Assembly (NCBI RefSeq): GCF_027497175.1
Contig: NZ_CP114901.1
Span: 2,542,001 to 2,606,000 of the forward strand
Source: Verrucosispora sp. WMMD573
Lineage (GTDB): Bacteria > Actinomycetota > Actinomycetes > Mycobacteriales > Micromonosporaceae
Reading direction: 5' to 3'
Length of the DNA: 64,000 bases
Shown: piece by piece, positions 40,677-50,189 of the stretch
Layout: the number at the start of each line of letters is the position of its first letter
How positions within the stretch are numbered: the first letter of the stretch is position 1
Position numbers and translations under genes: made by a program
The notes under the pieces: generated by a model
Seen by the model: the letters and a program-made list of their open reading frames with translations, nothing else
What the model was told of the DNA's origin: nothing
The model's database searches: none

Positions 40677-41141
40677 CTACTCGGGCTGTCGTGGCTGTGC
40701 TGGCTCTCCCGGCTCGTTGGCGAGCGCGGCGGAGAGCCGCTCCAGGTAGGCGTCGACCTGCCCCATGTCGTAGCCGCGCAGGGCGCCGTGAGCGTCGTGG
40801 GGTCCAGCTCCGCCCTGACCGCCTGACGCTGCGCCGTCCCCGAGGCGAGCGTGTCCAGTCCCCGCCGGCGTTGCCCGGGCGGGTTGGCCCAGCACGATCG
40901 TGTTGATCTCGGCCCACGACGCCAACCGGTTGAGCCCGGCGACCCTCAGGTCCAGCCCGTCGGGGCCGATCCGGAAGCGGAACGGTCGCAGCGACCGAGC
41001 GGTGATCCAACCACCCGTCAGGAGCGCGGCACTGGCGAAGATTGATGTGCCCATTCCGGGAGAGCCCAGCAGGAGGGAGAGCCCGAACGCGAGCAGCAAC
41101 ACCCCGGGTGCCAGCGAACGTCGATTCCTGCGCAGCTCCAT
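40677..41141 (-). CDS. Small membrane protein with a DivIVA-like C-terminal motif
   Basis: A 154-residue protein. Two hydrophobic helices lie at about residues 12-30 (LAPGVLLLAFGLSLLLG) and 33-50 (TSIFASAALLTGGW), followed by a PH-like strand region (FRIGPDGLDLRVAGLNRLASWAEI). A low-complexity Gly-rich linker leads to GYDMGQVDAYLERLSAAL, which matches the start of a DivIVA coiled-coil domain. ATG 41141 has GAGGTG upstream; the frame continues 5' without support. The combination suggests recruitment to the membrane at division sites or poles, but the function is unknown. Confidence 0.7.
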   Translation of the reverse strand: MELRRNRRSLAPGVLLLAFGLSLLLGSPGMGTSIFASAALLTGGWITARSLRPFRFRIGPDGLDLRVAGLNRLASWAEINTIVLGQPARATPAGTGHARLGDGAASGGQGGAGPHDAHGALRGYDMGQVDAYLERLSAALANEPGEPAQPRQPE

Positions 41142-41287
41142 GGCGACACCTCGATCAGCTGAGTGGCGTGCAGAGCAAGCCACGCCGCCGCAACCAGCGC
41201 TGACCCTGTCGGCGTCGGCCGCCGCTGATCCCTGACACACAGACGCATTCATGTCGCTGTGACATGTCGCGGGGTCGCCGGGTCGGG

Positions 41288-41722
41288 TCAGGGTGCGCCG
41301 AAGTCGGGGACGGTGATCGTGCCGTCCGTGGCGATCGGGAAGCCGGGGTTCCAGGCGATCTCCCAGAGGTGACCGTCCGGGTCGGTGAAGTAGCCGGCGT
41401 ACCCGCCGTAGGAGGTGTCGCGGGCCGGTTGGGTGACCTTGGCCCCGGCCCGGGCGGCGGCGACCATCAGCCGATCCACCTCGGCGCGCTCGCGTACGTT
41501 GTGGGCCAGCGCGACCCCGGCGAACCCGCCCGCGCCCCGGTCTTCGACACCGGCGTCCTCAGCCAGCGACTGGCGCGACCACAGCACGACGGCGAGCCCG
41601 CCGGCCTGGAAGAAGACGGTCTGCTCGACCTCCTGGCCCTGCCAGCCGAGCTGCCGGTAGAAGTCGCGGGACCGGGCCAGGTCGGCGACGCCGAGCGTGA
41701 TCAGGCTGAGTCGCTGTTCCAT
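41288..41722 (-). CDS. VOC (glyoxalase/bleomycin-resistance fold) family protein
   Basis: A 144-residue protein made of two beta-alpha-beta-beta-beta modules: LITLGVADLARSRDFYRQLGW at the start and GAKVTQPARDTSYGGYAGYFTDPDGHLWEIAWNP at the end. The C-terminal Glu of HLWEI is a usual metal ligand. The family includes glyoxalases, dioxygenases and drug-binding resistance proteins; no specific role can be assigned. It lies 29 bp after the stop of the next minus-strand gene upstream and may share its transcript. Confidence 0.83.
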   Translation of the reverse strand: MEQRLSLITLGVADLARSRDFYRQLGWQGQEVEQTVFFQAGGLAVVLWSRQSLAEDAGVEDRGAGGFAGVALAHNVRERAEVDRLMVAAARAGAKVTQPARDTSYGGYAGYFTDPDGHLWEIAWNPGFPIATDGTITVPDFGAP

Positions 41723-41751
41723 CAGCGCAACCTAGCCCGGATCTGCGACGG

Positions 41752-42105
41752 CTATCCGAGGGGGACCTGGACGGCGACGTCGTGTTTCGGGTAGAGAGAG
41801 GCGATCTGGTCAGCACCGTACTTGTCGCGGAACATCGTCACGACGTGATCGACCCGGTCGGCCTCGGTGATCGGGGTGGCGCTCGAACTCAACGCGGTGC
41901 CGTTGACGGCCAACTGGACCATCGGGGTCTGCTTGACGTTCTTGTACCACTGGCTGTCCGAGCCGGTCACCGGCACCAGGAAGACGTTGTCGTCCTCCTG
42001 CACGAACCACACCGGATGGGTGATCTGCCGCCCGGTCCTGCGGCCGGTCACGGTCAGCTCGACTTCCTGTACGCCATCAAGTGCGTCACCGATCGCGTTG
42101 GTCAT
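41752..42105 (-). CDS. Deazaflavin (F420)-dependent nitroreductase-like protein
   Basis: A 117-residue split-barrel protein of the DUF385/pyridoxamine-oxidase-like fold: VELTVTGRRTGRQITHPVWFVQEDDNVFLVPVTGSDSQWYKNV is typical of F420-binding family members (parts: GRRTGR, PVWFV, SQWYKN). It probably uses reduced F420 to reduce quinones or nitro compounds. ATG 42105 has GGGGGAAA just upstream. A second member of the superfamily is at 57786. Confidence 0.75.
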   Translation of the reverse strand: MTNAIGDALDGVQEVELTVTGRRTGRQITHPVWFVQEDDNVFLVPVTGSDSQWYKNVKQTPMVQLAVNGTALSSSATPITEADRVDHVVTMFRDKYGADQIASLYPKHDVAVQVPLG

Positions 42106-42207
42106 GGTTTCCCCCGGCTGCTTGCCCCCGACGATACCTCTGCTGGCCAGGCTAGGGACCGACGCCGGGCCGCGTCGCCGGATCCGGCAGCTTCGCCCGG
42201 CACAGAG

Positions 42208-42242
42208 AACTCCCGGTGCCGCGTGGCGCGGCACCGGGAGTT
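42208..42242 (-). terminator. Strong terminator after the metalloprotease gene
   Basis: A perfect 16-bp stem, AACTCCCGGTGCCGCG (42208-42223) against its complement (42227-42242), with a 3-nt loop. It begins 12 bp after the stop codon of the protease gene on the minus strand. Confidence 0.85.
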
Positions 42243-42254
42243 ACCTGCTCAGGG

Positions 42255-44471
42255 TCAGCTCAGCGGTGCGCCGCCGGGCTGCACCACGTTGTTCACCGTG
42301 AGGGTGTACGGGGCGTACTGCGTGACCTGCTCGGTCGGTTCGTCGTAGGCGACGATGGCGACCACCTTCGGGAAGGCGGACAGCAGCGCCGTCTGGATCA
42401 GACCGAGGGTGAAGTTGGACTTGCCGTCAACCTCCACCTGGTAGGCCAGCTTCAGCTTCTCGTTGATGCCGACGAAGCGGACGTTCCAGTTCGCCACCGG
42501 CGTCGGGTTGATCTCCGAAGGCGAGTCGAACGGCTCCAGGCTCGAACCGTCGCTGATCGGCGTGCCGCCGACCGCGATGTCGTCGATCAGCAGACCGCCC
42601 TCGTTGACACCGCCGTCGCTGACGTACCGGAAGCTGACCAGCACGTCCTGACCGGCGTACGCGGACAGGTCGAACGAGTGCGGCTGGAAGCCGTCGGTGG
42701 TGCCGTTCAGCGCCGGGCCGAGCGGACCGGCAACGGTCTCCTCGCCGGGGATGACGGTGTAGCTCTCGCCGCCGTCGGTGGAGACGCTGACGTAGCCGTA
42801 GTCGTAGCCGGCCTCGGCGCCGTACTTCGCCAGGAAGGTCAGCGTCGGGTCGGCGGCCGGTACGGTCACCGGGGTGACCGCCGCGACGTCCAGGCTGTTG
42901 CCGTTGCCGGACCACAGCACCGGGTTGCCGCTGCGATCCGGGTCGTCGCTGACGATCTGCCAGGCCAGCGGGACCGCCGGCAGCGTCTTCGCGCCCTGGA
43001 ACTTGATCGAACGCAGATCGCCAAGGCCCAGCGGCTTGCCGTTGGCCTTCTGCAAGGTGACGTAGTCGGCGCCGTTTGGTGCTGCGCCGCCAGCCGCGTA
43101 CGAGGCGGGGTTGGCCAGGTTGACGGTGGCGTCGAGGCTGGCCGTGGTGACCCGGCGCTTGTCCACCCCGAGCATGACGCCAAACTTGGAGTTGCCGACG
43201 ATCCGGTCCACCAGGTTCATCGTCTGGTAGTCGTGGATCACCTTGTACATGTCCTTGACGCCCTCGGCCTTCAAAGCCGCCTCAAGGCTGGCGAAGCCCT
43301 GGAGTTCACCGTCGCGGTGCAACCGCGTGATGAAGTCCAGGCCGTAGCGGTCGTACAGGAACAGCACGAACGAGTAGACGTTGCCGTAGTCGGCCAGCAC
43401 GCCACTTGACGTACTGCCCTCGTTCCACAGGTTTATCGAGTTCTCCGGGCCACCGCAGTCCCGTGGATTCGTGTTGTAGTCCGTCCGGACGATGCCGAAG
43501 CCCTGGAAGCAGTAGATATGGCTGTCCGTGCCGGGCTCGTCGACCCGGGCCGTGGCGTCGACGTACCCGGCGAGCGTCTGCACGAAGTCGGAGAGACCCT
43601 CGTTCAGCCAGGTCGTCTCGAACGGGTCGGTGTAGTAGTGCGCCAGGTGCTGCCACTCGTGGATGAACGTGCCCTCGTACAGCTGCGGGCGGGCGGGCCG
43701 GCTGGTGCACAGGTCGTCGGTGGGCTCGTTCGGCGGGTTCGCCCCGGTACGGTGCGCCCAGTCGAACGCGTCGACGGTCATGATGTTGCGGTCGAGCAGC
43801 TCGTTGAAGAGCGAGAAGAAGAAGCCGGCGATGTAGGTCGGGGCGGCCGGGAAGTCGTAGAAGTTGTCGTCACGTACGTTGTCGACGAGCGTGACCGTCC
43901 GGTTGCCGGCACCGGTGAAGTCCCCGGCGATCTGCGCGTTGCTGCCGTCCCGCTCCGGCGGGGTGCTGAACGCGGCCGTCGACTTCGGGTACATGTTGGT
44001 CTCGAACTCGTTGACCAGGTCCGCGACCTGCTCATCGGTGACCACCGTGGAGTCCGCGATCTGCCGGCGACAGTCACCCTCCGGGAACTCCGTGTCGTTG
44101 GCGACCCACACCTCGATGTTGTCGCCCACGCCGCGCAGCGTGTAGTCCTTCAGGTAGATGATGCCCTGATAGTCGTCCAGCGCGAGCCACTGCCGCACCG
44201 TGCCGACCGGCGGCGTCTCGGCCGCCGCCGCCTTCGACCGGGCCTGGGTACGCGGCTGATACTGGGTCGGGGCCTCCAGGCGCTGCCCGTTGAAGGTGAA
44301 GTCCTTGCGGGTCAGCTCCCGGACATCGCTGGCGATCCCGGTGGCCGGCGCGGGCACCGGCTTCACGGTCGCGGCCTCCGGGGTGGCCGAGGCCGGAGCC
44401 GGCTGGGCGATGACGAGTAACGGTAGGACGATGGCGCTGGCTGCTATCCCCGCGAAGCGGCGTCGTGCCAC
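42255..44471 (-). CDS. Secreted HExxH metallopeptidase (M6/immune-inhibitor-A-like)
   Basis: A 738-residue exported protein. The first 30 residues are a signal peptide (MARRRFAGIAASAIVLPLLV, cut near ASA). A propeptide-like region follows to about 120. The catalytic site is H271-E-W-Q-H275, with E291 in WLNEGLSDF 15 residues later giving the third zinc ligand, a gluzincin-type spacing. From about 500 there are beta-rich domains with DGGESYTVIPGEE and LVSFRYVSDGGVNEGGLLIDDIAVGG, similar to the adhesion/CUB-like module of M6 proteases. It is transcribed alone and ends at a strong terminator. The target is unknown; M6 proteases attack extracellular proteins. Confidence 0.83.
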   Translation of the reverse strand: MARRRFAGIAASAIVLPLLVIAQPAPASATPEAATVKPVPAPATGIASDVRELTRKDFTFNGQRLEAPTQYQPRTQARSKAAAAETPPVGTVRQWLALDDYQGIIYLKDYTLRGVGDNIEVWVANDTEFPEGDCRRQIADSTVVTDEQVADLVNEFETNMYPKSTAAFSTPPERDGSNAQIAGDFTGAGNRTVTLVDNVRDDNFYDFPAAPTYIAGFFFSLFNELLDRNIMTVDAFDWAHRTGANPPNEPTDDLCTSRPARPQLYEGTFIHEWQHLAHYYTDPFETTWLNEGLSDFVQTLAGYVDATARVDEPGTDSHIYCFQGFGIVRTDYNTNPRDCGGPENSINLWNEGSTSSGVLADYGNVYSFVLFLYDRYGLDFITRLHRDGELQGFASLEAALKAEGVKDMYKVIHDYQTMNLVDRIVGNSKFGVMLGVDKRRVTTASLDATVNLANPASYAAGGAAPNGADYVTLQKANGKPLGLGDLRSIKFQGAKTLPAVPLAWQIVSDDPDRSGNPVLWSGNGNSLDVAAVTPVTVPAADPTLTFLAKYGAEAGYDYGYVSVSTDGGESYTVIPGEETVAGPLGPALNGTTDGFQPHSFDLSAYAGQDVLVSFRYVSDGGVNEGGLLIDDIAVGGTPISDGSSLEPFDSPSEINPTPVANWNVRFVGINEKLKLAYQVEVDGKSNFTLGLIQTALLSAFPKVVAIVAYDEPTEQVTQYAPYTLTVNNVVQPGGAPLS

Positions 44472-44960
44472 GAAACCTCCTCATAGGTGGAAGACCACCA
44501 GGCCCGGGGTGGCCCGGGCACCAGTGGATCTACGCACGCTGATCGAGCGTCCCCGTATCCTGTGCACGTCGCCCCCGATCAGGCAACCCTCTACCAACAT
44601 CGATCAGACAGAACAAACTGAGTGGCATCCTTTTGCGGAGACTCGAGCCAATTATCGGGAGGTGCTTGATTCGCGCCGACCGTCGGCAGCGGTAGTGGTT
44701 CATCACGCGTGTCGTGTTGCGACCCTCAGTCGGCATGGACGATCTCCTCAACGTTGCGGTGGAATGGCGAGCGATGGCGATGGCCAACGCCAGGGAAGGG
44801 CGTGCTCCGCCGACTACGCCGACTGCCGTGGGAGGCCGGATGGGTGCAAGTTCGGGGAAGGTGTCCCCTCGCCGCGACGGGAGGCGACATTTTCCCCGTA
44901 GTTGTCAGGAGATCGGTGGGTTGAGGGTGGGGAGTCGTGCCGTTCCGTAGCTACACGGGC
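44472..44960. other. 489-bp intergenic region with repeat cores
   Basis: It must contain the promoter of the protease gene (minus strand), but no clear -35/-10 pair was found. Short open frames (for example 44736-44950, plus strand) have no family match and no good ribosome binding site. Two inverted repeat cores at 44844-44909 are described separately. Confidence 0.5.
44844..44909. repeat. Inverted pair of TTCCCCG-type repeat cores
   Basis: GTGCAAGTTCGGGGAAGGTG (44844-44863) is the reverse form, and GCGACATTTTCCCCGTAG (44884-44901) the forward form, of the core seen three times at 36787-36895. It sits downstream of the convergent helicase gene end (44961) and may act as a terminator. Confidence 0.5.
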
Positions 44961-47900
44961 TTATGCGGCGATGGCGCGGGCTGTGGCGTACATGTCGGCG
45001 GGTAGCGGGTGGCGTAGCCGCCAGATGATCCGCATCGGCCGGTCGCCGGTGTGGTCCTGGTACGTCATCGGGCCGGCGTACAGGTAGGCCGGTGCGCCCA
45101 GGTCACGATCCGGTACCCGGGTCTCCCGCACGAAGAGATGCACAGTGGAGCCGCGCGCGGCGTGGTTGATGTAGCGCTGCCCGGTCGCCGACCACGACGA
45201 CGTGGTGCTCTGCGACTCCCACTGGAACAGGGTGTCGGTGACGGCCCGGTCGGCGTACATCGTGGTGGGGGAGTAGTGCTGTTCGGATTTGACCAGGGTG
45301 ACGAAGAAGATGTCGGCCTTGGCGTCCGGCAGCCACTTCACCCCTTCCCGCAACGATCCCGGGTTCGGCATGCCGAAGGCGGCGCACGCCTCGTTGCGGC
45401 TGTACCGGGCGTGCACGTTCAGCGGTAGCCCGCCGACCGGCACCGTCACCCGGTGGATGCGATCGCGCAGCACCTCGGCGACCTGCCGCAGCTCGGCACA
45501 GCGTGCCGGCTCGGCCCAGAGCCGGGTGAGCCGTTCTTCGCGCTCGGCAATCGGCGCGTTCGGCCCCCACAGGTCGAAGTGCAGCATGTCCCAGAGCCGC
45601 CCGACCGCCGGTCGCTCGCCGGCCGCCACCCGGGCCAGCAGGTCGAGGCGGTGCGGGTCGTCCAGGTGCAGCATCCGGCCGATGGCCCGGCCCAACTCGC
45701 GGTCAGCCGCCCCGCCCGGCGCGGCTTCCCGCCCGGCGAGCCGCCGCAGCCCGGTCCACCCGCCGATGGTCGCCGACCGGTAGACGTCCTCGATCTCCAC
45801 GCCCGCCTCGCGTAGGAACTCGCCCAGGCTCACGTCCCCGAGCAGCCGCAGCTCCTTCACCAGCCCGGTCTTCGAGGTCGGCATTGCCGAGCGCAGGTTG
45901 GCGAGCACGATGTCCTTGGCCACCCGGTCGAGCTGGATGTGGCAGCCGCTGGGCAGGGACGGGAAGTCGTCGCGTACCGCCTCGGTTATCGCGCGGCGGC
46001 TGACCCCGGTCAGCGCGCGCCACCGTAGGTCGAAGCGGAAGTTGGCGTGCTGCCCGCCGATGAAGTCGAGCACGGTCAGGCACGGCTTGTCGTCGTCCAG
46101 GCGCAGCCCACGGCCGAGCTGCTGAAGGAAGATCGTGGCACTCTCGGTGGGCCGCAGCATCAGGATCGTGTCGACCATCGGCAGGTCGACGCCCTCGTTG
46201 AACAGGTCAACTGTGAACAGCACCTTGAGCCTGCCGTCCCGGAACTCCTTCAGCAGAGCCTGCCGCCCCGCCGCATCGACCCGCGACGTGATCGCCGCCG
46301 ACGGCACACCATGCCTGCCGAACCAGCCGGCCATGAACTCGGCGTGCCCGATGCTCACGCAGAACCCGAGCGCCCGCATCCGGTCGACATCGACGCTGTC
46401 CCGTACCGCCCGCAGCACCATCCGCGCCCGCGCGTCGTTGCCGGTGTAGACGCCGTCCAGCTCCGCCGGGTCGTACCCCTGCCCGCGCTTCCACCGCAGC
46501 TGCGACAGGTCGACATCGTCGTGCAGCCCGAAATACTGGAACGGCGCGAGCAGTTGCCGCTCCAGCGCCTCCCACAGATGCAGCTCAACGGCGGCGCGAC
46601 CATCGAACCACCGCCGCACGTCGCCGCCGTCGCTGCGGTCGGGGGTCGCCGTCAATCCCAGCAGTACGCGCGGCCGTAGCTGCTCCAGCAGTCGGGCGTA
46701 CGTCGGCGCTTCCGCGTGATGGAACTCGTCGACGATCACCATGTCGTACGCCTCGGGGTCGATCTCCCGCCGGTGCAGCGACTGGACCGAGGCGAACACG
46801 TGCCGCCAGTGCTGCGGCGCCCGGCCGCCGACGAGCGTCTCGCCGAAGCTACCGTCCCCCATGACCTGCCGGAACGTCGCCAGACTCTGCCGCAGAATCT
46901 GCTCCTGATGCGCCACGAACAGCAGCGAGTCGACGGCCTTCTCCCGGTGCAGCCGGCGGTAGTCGAGCGCCGCCACCACCGTCTTGCCCGTACCGGTGGC
47001 CATCACCACCAGATTGCGCCAGCGCCCGTGGACCCTCCGCTCGGCGTCCAGGTCCGCCAGGACCTCCGCCTGGTATGGGTACGGCCTTACATCCAGGTTG
47101 GCGATCTCGGTCGGGGTTTCGTCGCGCCGCTCCCCGCGCAGCGCGGTGCGGAGCCGCTCGGCGTCCCTGCCCGGCTGGTAATCCTCGAACGCCGGATCGT
47201 GCCAGTAGTCCTCGAACGTGGCGGTGAACGTGTCGATGACGTACGGCTGCTCGACGTTCGAGATCCTGACGTTCCACTCCAACCCATCGACAAGCGCCGC
47301 CTTCGACAGGTTCGACGACCCGACGTACGCCGTCGTCATGCCGTTTTTGCGGCGGAACAGCCACGCTTTGGCGTGCAGCCGGGTGGTCCTGGTCTCGTAG
47401 GAGATCTTGATGTCAGCGCCGAGTTCGGCGAGGCGGTCGAGGGCGCGCTGATCTGTCGCGCCGAGGTAGGTCGTGGTGATGACCCGGAGGCGACCGCCTC
47501 GGTCGATGAGGTCGCGGATGGCGGGCTCGATAATTCGCAGGCCGTGCCACTTGATGAACGCGCAGAGCAGGTCGACCTGGTCGGCGGAAGCCATCTCGTG
47601 GGTGACCTCGTGGCCGATGCGCGGCTGGTGACGACCGTTGACGAGGAGCGCACCGGTCGAAAGCGGGGTGGTGGGATGTCGCGGGAAGGTGGGCTGCGCG
47701 GGCGGGACCGGTGAGGGTGCAATGGAGTGCAAGAGGTTCTCGAAATCGATGACCTGCTCGTTGGTGTCGGAATAGTCCGATATCAGGCTGGCCGCGACTG
47801 CCGCGAGACGGTTTGCGAGTTCGACTTGGCGAGCCAGCTTGTCATCGCCCCCCGGCACGGCACGCAGCACACGATCGATCAACTTGGCGATGTGTCGCGT

Positions 47901-48029
47901 CAGGTACACGTGAGATTCGACAGGGTCCATAGAGCGCAGTTGAACGAGAGCCGGGTTGATGCGGCTTAGTTGTTGGCCTAGCTGACTGGTGATGAGATGG
48001 TCGTAAACCCCCCGGCCAAGGTGCGTCAC
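44961..48029 (-). CDS. PLD-nuclease/DEAD-box helicase/DUF3427 protein, defence-associated type
   Basis: A 1022-residue protein. The N-terminal 130 residues are helical. A phospholipase-D-type nuclease domain follows, with LHAKAWLF near residue 216 and GSSNLSKAAL just after. The superfamily II helicase core has Walker A MATGTGKTVV (near 345), the DEFH box IVDEFHHAE (near 435), motif III LGLTATPDR and motif VI QQLGRGLR. The C-terminus is DUF3427-like (FVTLVKSEQHYSPTTMYADRAVT, FQWESQSTTS). Proteins with this plan occur in phage-defence islands and restriction-like systems. It is divergent from an AIPR gene; the two probably work together (inference). Confidence 0.82.
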   Translation of the reverse strand: MTHLGRGVYDHLITSQLGQQLSRINPALVQLRSMDPVESHVYLTRHIAKLIDRVLRAVPGGDDKLARQVELANRLAAVAASLISDYSDTNEQVIDFENLLHSIAPSPVPPAQPTFPRHPTTPLSTGALLVNGRHQPRIGHEVTHEMASADQVDLLCAFIKWHGLRIIEPAIRDLIDRGGRLRVITTTYLGATDQRALDRLAELGADIKISYETRTTRLHAKAWLFRRKNGMTTAYVGSSNLSKAALVDGLEWNVRISNVEQPYVIDTFTATFEDYWHDPAFEDYQPGRDAERLRTALRGERRDETPTEIANLDVRPYPYQAEVLADLDAERRVHGRWRNLVVMATGTGKTVVAALDYRRLHREKAVDSLLFVAHQEQILRQSLATFRQVMGDGSFGETLVGGRAPQHWRHVFASVQSLHRREIDPEAYDMVIVDEFHHAEAPTYARLLEQLRPRVLLGLTATPDRSDGGDVRRWFDGRAAVELHLWEALERQLLAPFQYFGLHDDVDLSQLRWKRGQGYDPAELDGVYTGNDARARMVLRAVRDSVDVDRMRALGFCVSIGHAEFMAGWFGRHGVPSAAITSRVDAAGRQALLKEFRDGRLKVLFTVDLFNEGVDLPMVDTILMLRPTESATIFLQQLGRGLRLDDDKPCLTVLDFIGGQHANFRFDLRWRALTGVSRRAITEAVRDDFPSLPSGCHIQLDRVAKDIVLANLRSAMPTSKTGLVKELRLLGDVSLGEFLREAGVEIEDVYRSATIGGWTGLRRLAGREAAPGGAADRELGRAIGRMLHLDDPHRLDLLARVAAGERPAVGRLWDMLHFDLWGPNAPIAEREERLTRLWAEPARCAELRQVAEVLRDRIHRVTVPVGGLPLNVHARYSRNEACAAFGMPNPGSLREGVKWLPDAKADIFFVTLVKSEQHYSPTTMYADRAVTDTLFQWESQSTTSSWSATGQRYINHAARGSTVHLFVRETRVPDRDLGAPAYLYAGPMTYQDHTGDRPMRIIWRLRHPLPADMYATARAIAA

Positions 48030-48377
48030 GCGCGCACTTTAGCGACATCTGCCGCACTTGGCACCACCTGCATCAGTGTAATCCCATGTCACCTTGCCGA
48101 CAGTCTCGACCGGCCGTGGCTGGCGGCGCTGAGTTCCTCGCTGGTCAAAGCTGCACAGCGCAATCGGCTGTCTGTGTGGTGCTTACCTCCGGAAGGACTC
48201 CGAGGAGGTTCGGTCCGATCGAATGGCTTGCGAAGACTCCCATCGCTGTGACTCGTTCGGTAACCTGCCCGACACGCCCTGTGGAGGCGCGGCGTGCAGA
48301 TCTCTGTGAGCGTCCTATCTGGCAGGCGCGCGGCGGGCATTCCGTCGGGAGTGGGTCGTGGCGGACGGAGGAGGAAG
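48030..48377. promoter_or_regulatory. 348-bp divergent promoter region between helicase and AIPR genes
   Basis: No gene is supported. It must hold both promoters, but I find no convincing -35/-10 pair or operator. GGAGGAGGAAG at 48367-48377 directly precedes ATG 48378 and is a very strong ribosome binding site for the AIPR gene. Confidence 0.45.
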
Positions 48378-50093
48378 ATGAGTACTAACGACATCGTGTT
48401 GCTTGGAGCGACGCTTGAGCGAGAGCGCAAGAAGACCGCCTCCAAGCTTGAGATAAGCGACTTCCATACCTTCTTCTTCGCCCGGCAATACCTAAAGGCA
48501 TATAGTCCCACACACGATGATCTCCTCTCTGGTTTGGTGGATGGAGGGAAAGACTGCGGCATTGACGGAATTTACGTTTTCGTCGATTCGCTTTGTATTC
48601 GTGATGACGAACCCGTTGGGCGTTTGGGGCGACGGGCAAACCTCGATCTGATAATTTTGCAAGTCAAGAACACCTCCGGGTTCGCCGAGCCCGCAATCGA
48701 TAAGCTGGCGCTGAACCTCCCTAAGCTGCTTGATTTTGGACGCGACGAAGAGGCCTTGGCGCAGTACGTAAATCCGAAGTTGATTGAAGTGACGCGCCGT
48801 TTTCTTGAAACCTACAAGAGTCTCGATTTGCCGCAGTTGCGCATTTTTGTTGCTTTCGCTTCGCTGCGCGCCACTCATCTTCACCCGCAGATTGAGTTCC
48901 GTGGGAATGATCTGTGCACGACCGTTGGCCGGATTTTCGGTGGCTCCGAGACGTCCGTCCAATTCCTGGGTGCAGGTGAGGTTTGTGCACTAGTTCGAGA
49001 CAATCCTCCAACTGTTCGACGGCTTCAGTTGGCAGAGAATCCTATTTCGACCGACAAGGCTGGAGGTTACGTAGGTGTTGTCAGGCTTGACGACTACGAA
49101 CGTTTCATTACCGGTCCTGCCGGAGACCTGGACGCAGGGTTGTTCGAGGCAAACGTTAGAGACTATGAGGGTGAAACCGCTGTCAATCGGAGTATCCAGC
49201 AAACCCTCGAGCAGGGCGAAAGTGAGATCGACTTCTGGTGGCTCAATAATGGGGTGACGATAGTCGCTTCCCGCGTTCAGCCTGCCAATAAAATGCTTGA
49301 ACTGGATTCGCCTCAGATAGTTAACGGCCTGCAAACATCAACGGAGATATACAAACGAAAGAAGCGAGCAGAGGGGGATTCTGATTCACGCAGCGTACTT
49401 GTGAAGGTTATAGAGGCGCCAGACGACGCCGTGCGCGACAGAATTATTCGGGCAACAAATAGCCAAACCGCGTTCGGTCCGAGCGTTTTGCGTGCGACCG
49501 ATCTTGTGCAGCGTCAGATAGAAGAGTACCTGCTCGACAAGAATTTGTTTTACGAGCGCCGGAGGCGGCACTATTTCAACAGGCAGTTCCCTGTTGATCG
49601 TATTGTATCGATTGATGCGATGGGCCAGGCGGTTCTTAGTGCCACTGTGCAGACCCCTCATGTCGCGAGGAAGAATGCAGGTCGAGTCTTTGATGAAGAT
49701 GTTTATGAGCTGGTCTTTCATCCAGGGCATCCGCTTGCCGCCTACCATGCATGCGTTCAGTTGCTTCAGTCGTCCCGCGATTTTTTGTCAGCCTATCGGA
49801 AGCAAATATCTGTAGAAGACTTCCAGTATCAACTGACAATGCTACTGTCGGTCGCGATGACGAGGAAGAATCAGCCGACCATGCGGGACGTAGCAAAGCT
49901 GGAGGGAGTGGAAGTCCGAACCTCTCTTGCTAAGGAAATGTTTACCCTAGTTCAGGAGGAATATGATCAGAGTAGTCGGATCTCTGGGGTATATCTTTTA
50001 GACCAGCTTGCTAAGGACGAGGACGTGACAAAGAGGCTTCTTGAGCGAGGGCGACACTACCTCAGGTCGTCGACGCGCAGTGTGGGAATTTGA
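48378..50093 (+). CDS. AIPR family (abortive-infection phage-resistance) protein
   Basis: A 571-residue protein. The N-terminal 130 residues look like a PD-(D/E)XK-type nuclease fold: DGGKDCGIDGIYVFVD followed by LDLIILQVKN. The AIPR core is clear: LFEANVRDYEGETAVNRSIQQTL, FWWLNNGVTIVAS, LDSPQIVNGLQTS and RATNSQTAFG. AIPR proteins have been linked to abortive infection and to restriction or helicase partners. The DNA is markedly AT-richer than its surroundings and uses A/T-ending codons, so this gene was probably acquired by horizontal transfer. ATG 48378 is certain from its ribosome binding site. Confidence 0.85.
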   Translation: MSTNDIVLLGATLERERKKTASKLEISDFHTFFFARQYLKAYSPTHDDLLSGLVDGGKDCGIDGIYVFVDSLCIRDDEPVGRLGRRANLDLIILQVKNTSGFAEPAIDKLALNLPKLLDFGRDEEALAQYVNPKLIEVTRRFLETYKSLDLPQLRIFVAFASLRATHLHPQIEFRGNDLCTTVGRIFGGSETSVQFLGAGEVCALVRDNPPTVRRLQLAENPISTDKAGGYVGVVRLDDYERFITGPAGDLDAGLFEANVRDYEGETAVNRSIQQTLEQGESEIDFWWLNNGVTIVASRVQPANKMLELDSPQIVNGLQTSTEIYKRKKRAEGDSDSRSVLVKVIEAPDDAVRDRIIRATNSQTAFGPSVLRATDLVQRQIEEYLLDKNLFYERRRRHYFNRQFPVDRIVSIDAMGQAVLSATVQTPHVARKNAGRVFDEDVYELVFHPGHPLAAYHACVQLLQSSRDFLSAYRKQISVEDFQYQLTMLLSVAMTRKNQPTMRDVAKLEGVEVRTSLAKEMFTLVQEEYDQSSRISGVYLLDQLAKDEDVTKRLLERGRHYLRSSTRSVGI

Positions 50094-50189
50094 TTGAGGC
50101 TTATGTCGATGACTCGCTCATGGACGGCTTAAGGTGTAGCTGATAGCTGTTCCGTTCTCGTAGAGAGGGCTGTCGGTCATGGCGAGCCT

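Noticed and set aside
42216..43409. 397-residue plus-strand ORF
   Set aside because: It is antisense to the metalloprotease gene, whose signal peptide and zinc site are clear.
44714..44950. Small ORF between the protease and helicase genes
   Set aside because: It reads through the repeat cores, has no ribosome binding site and no similarity I can recognise.
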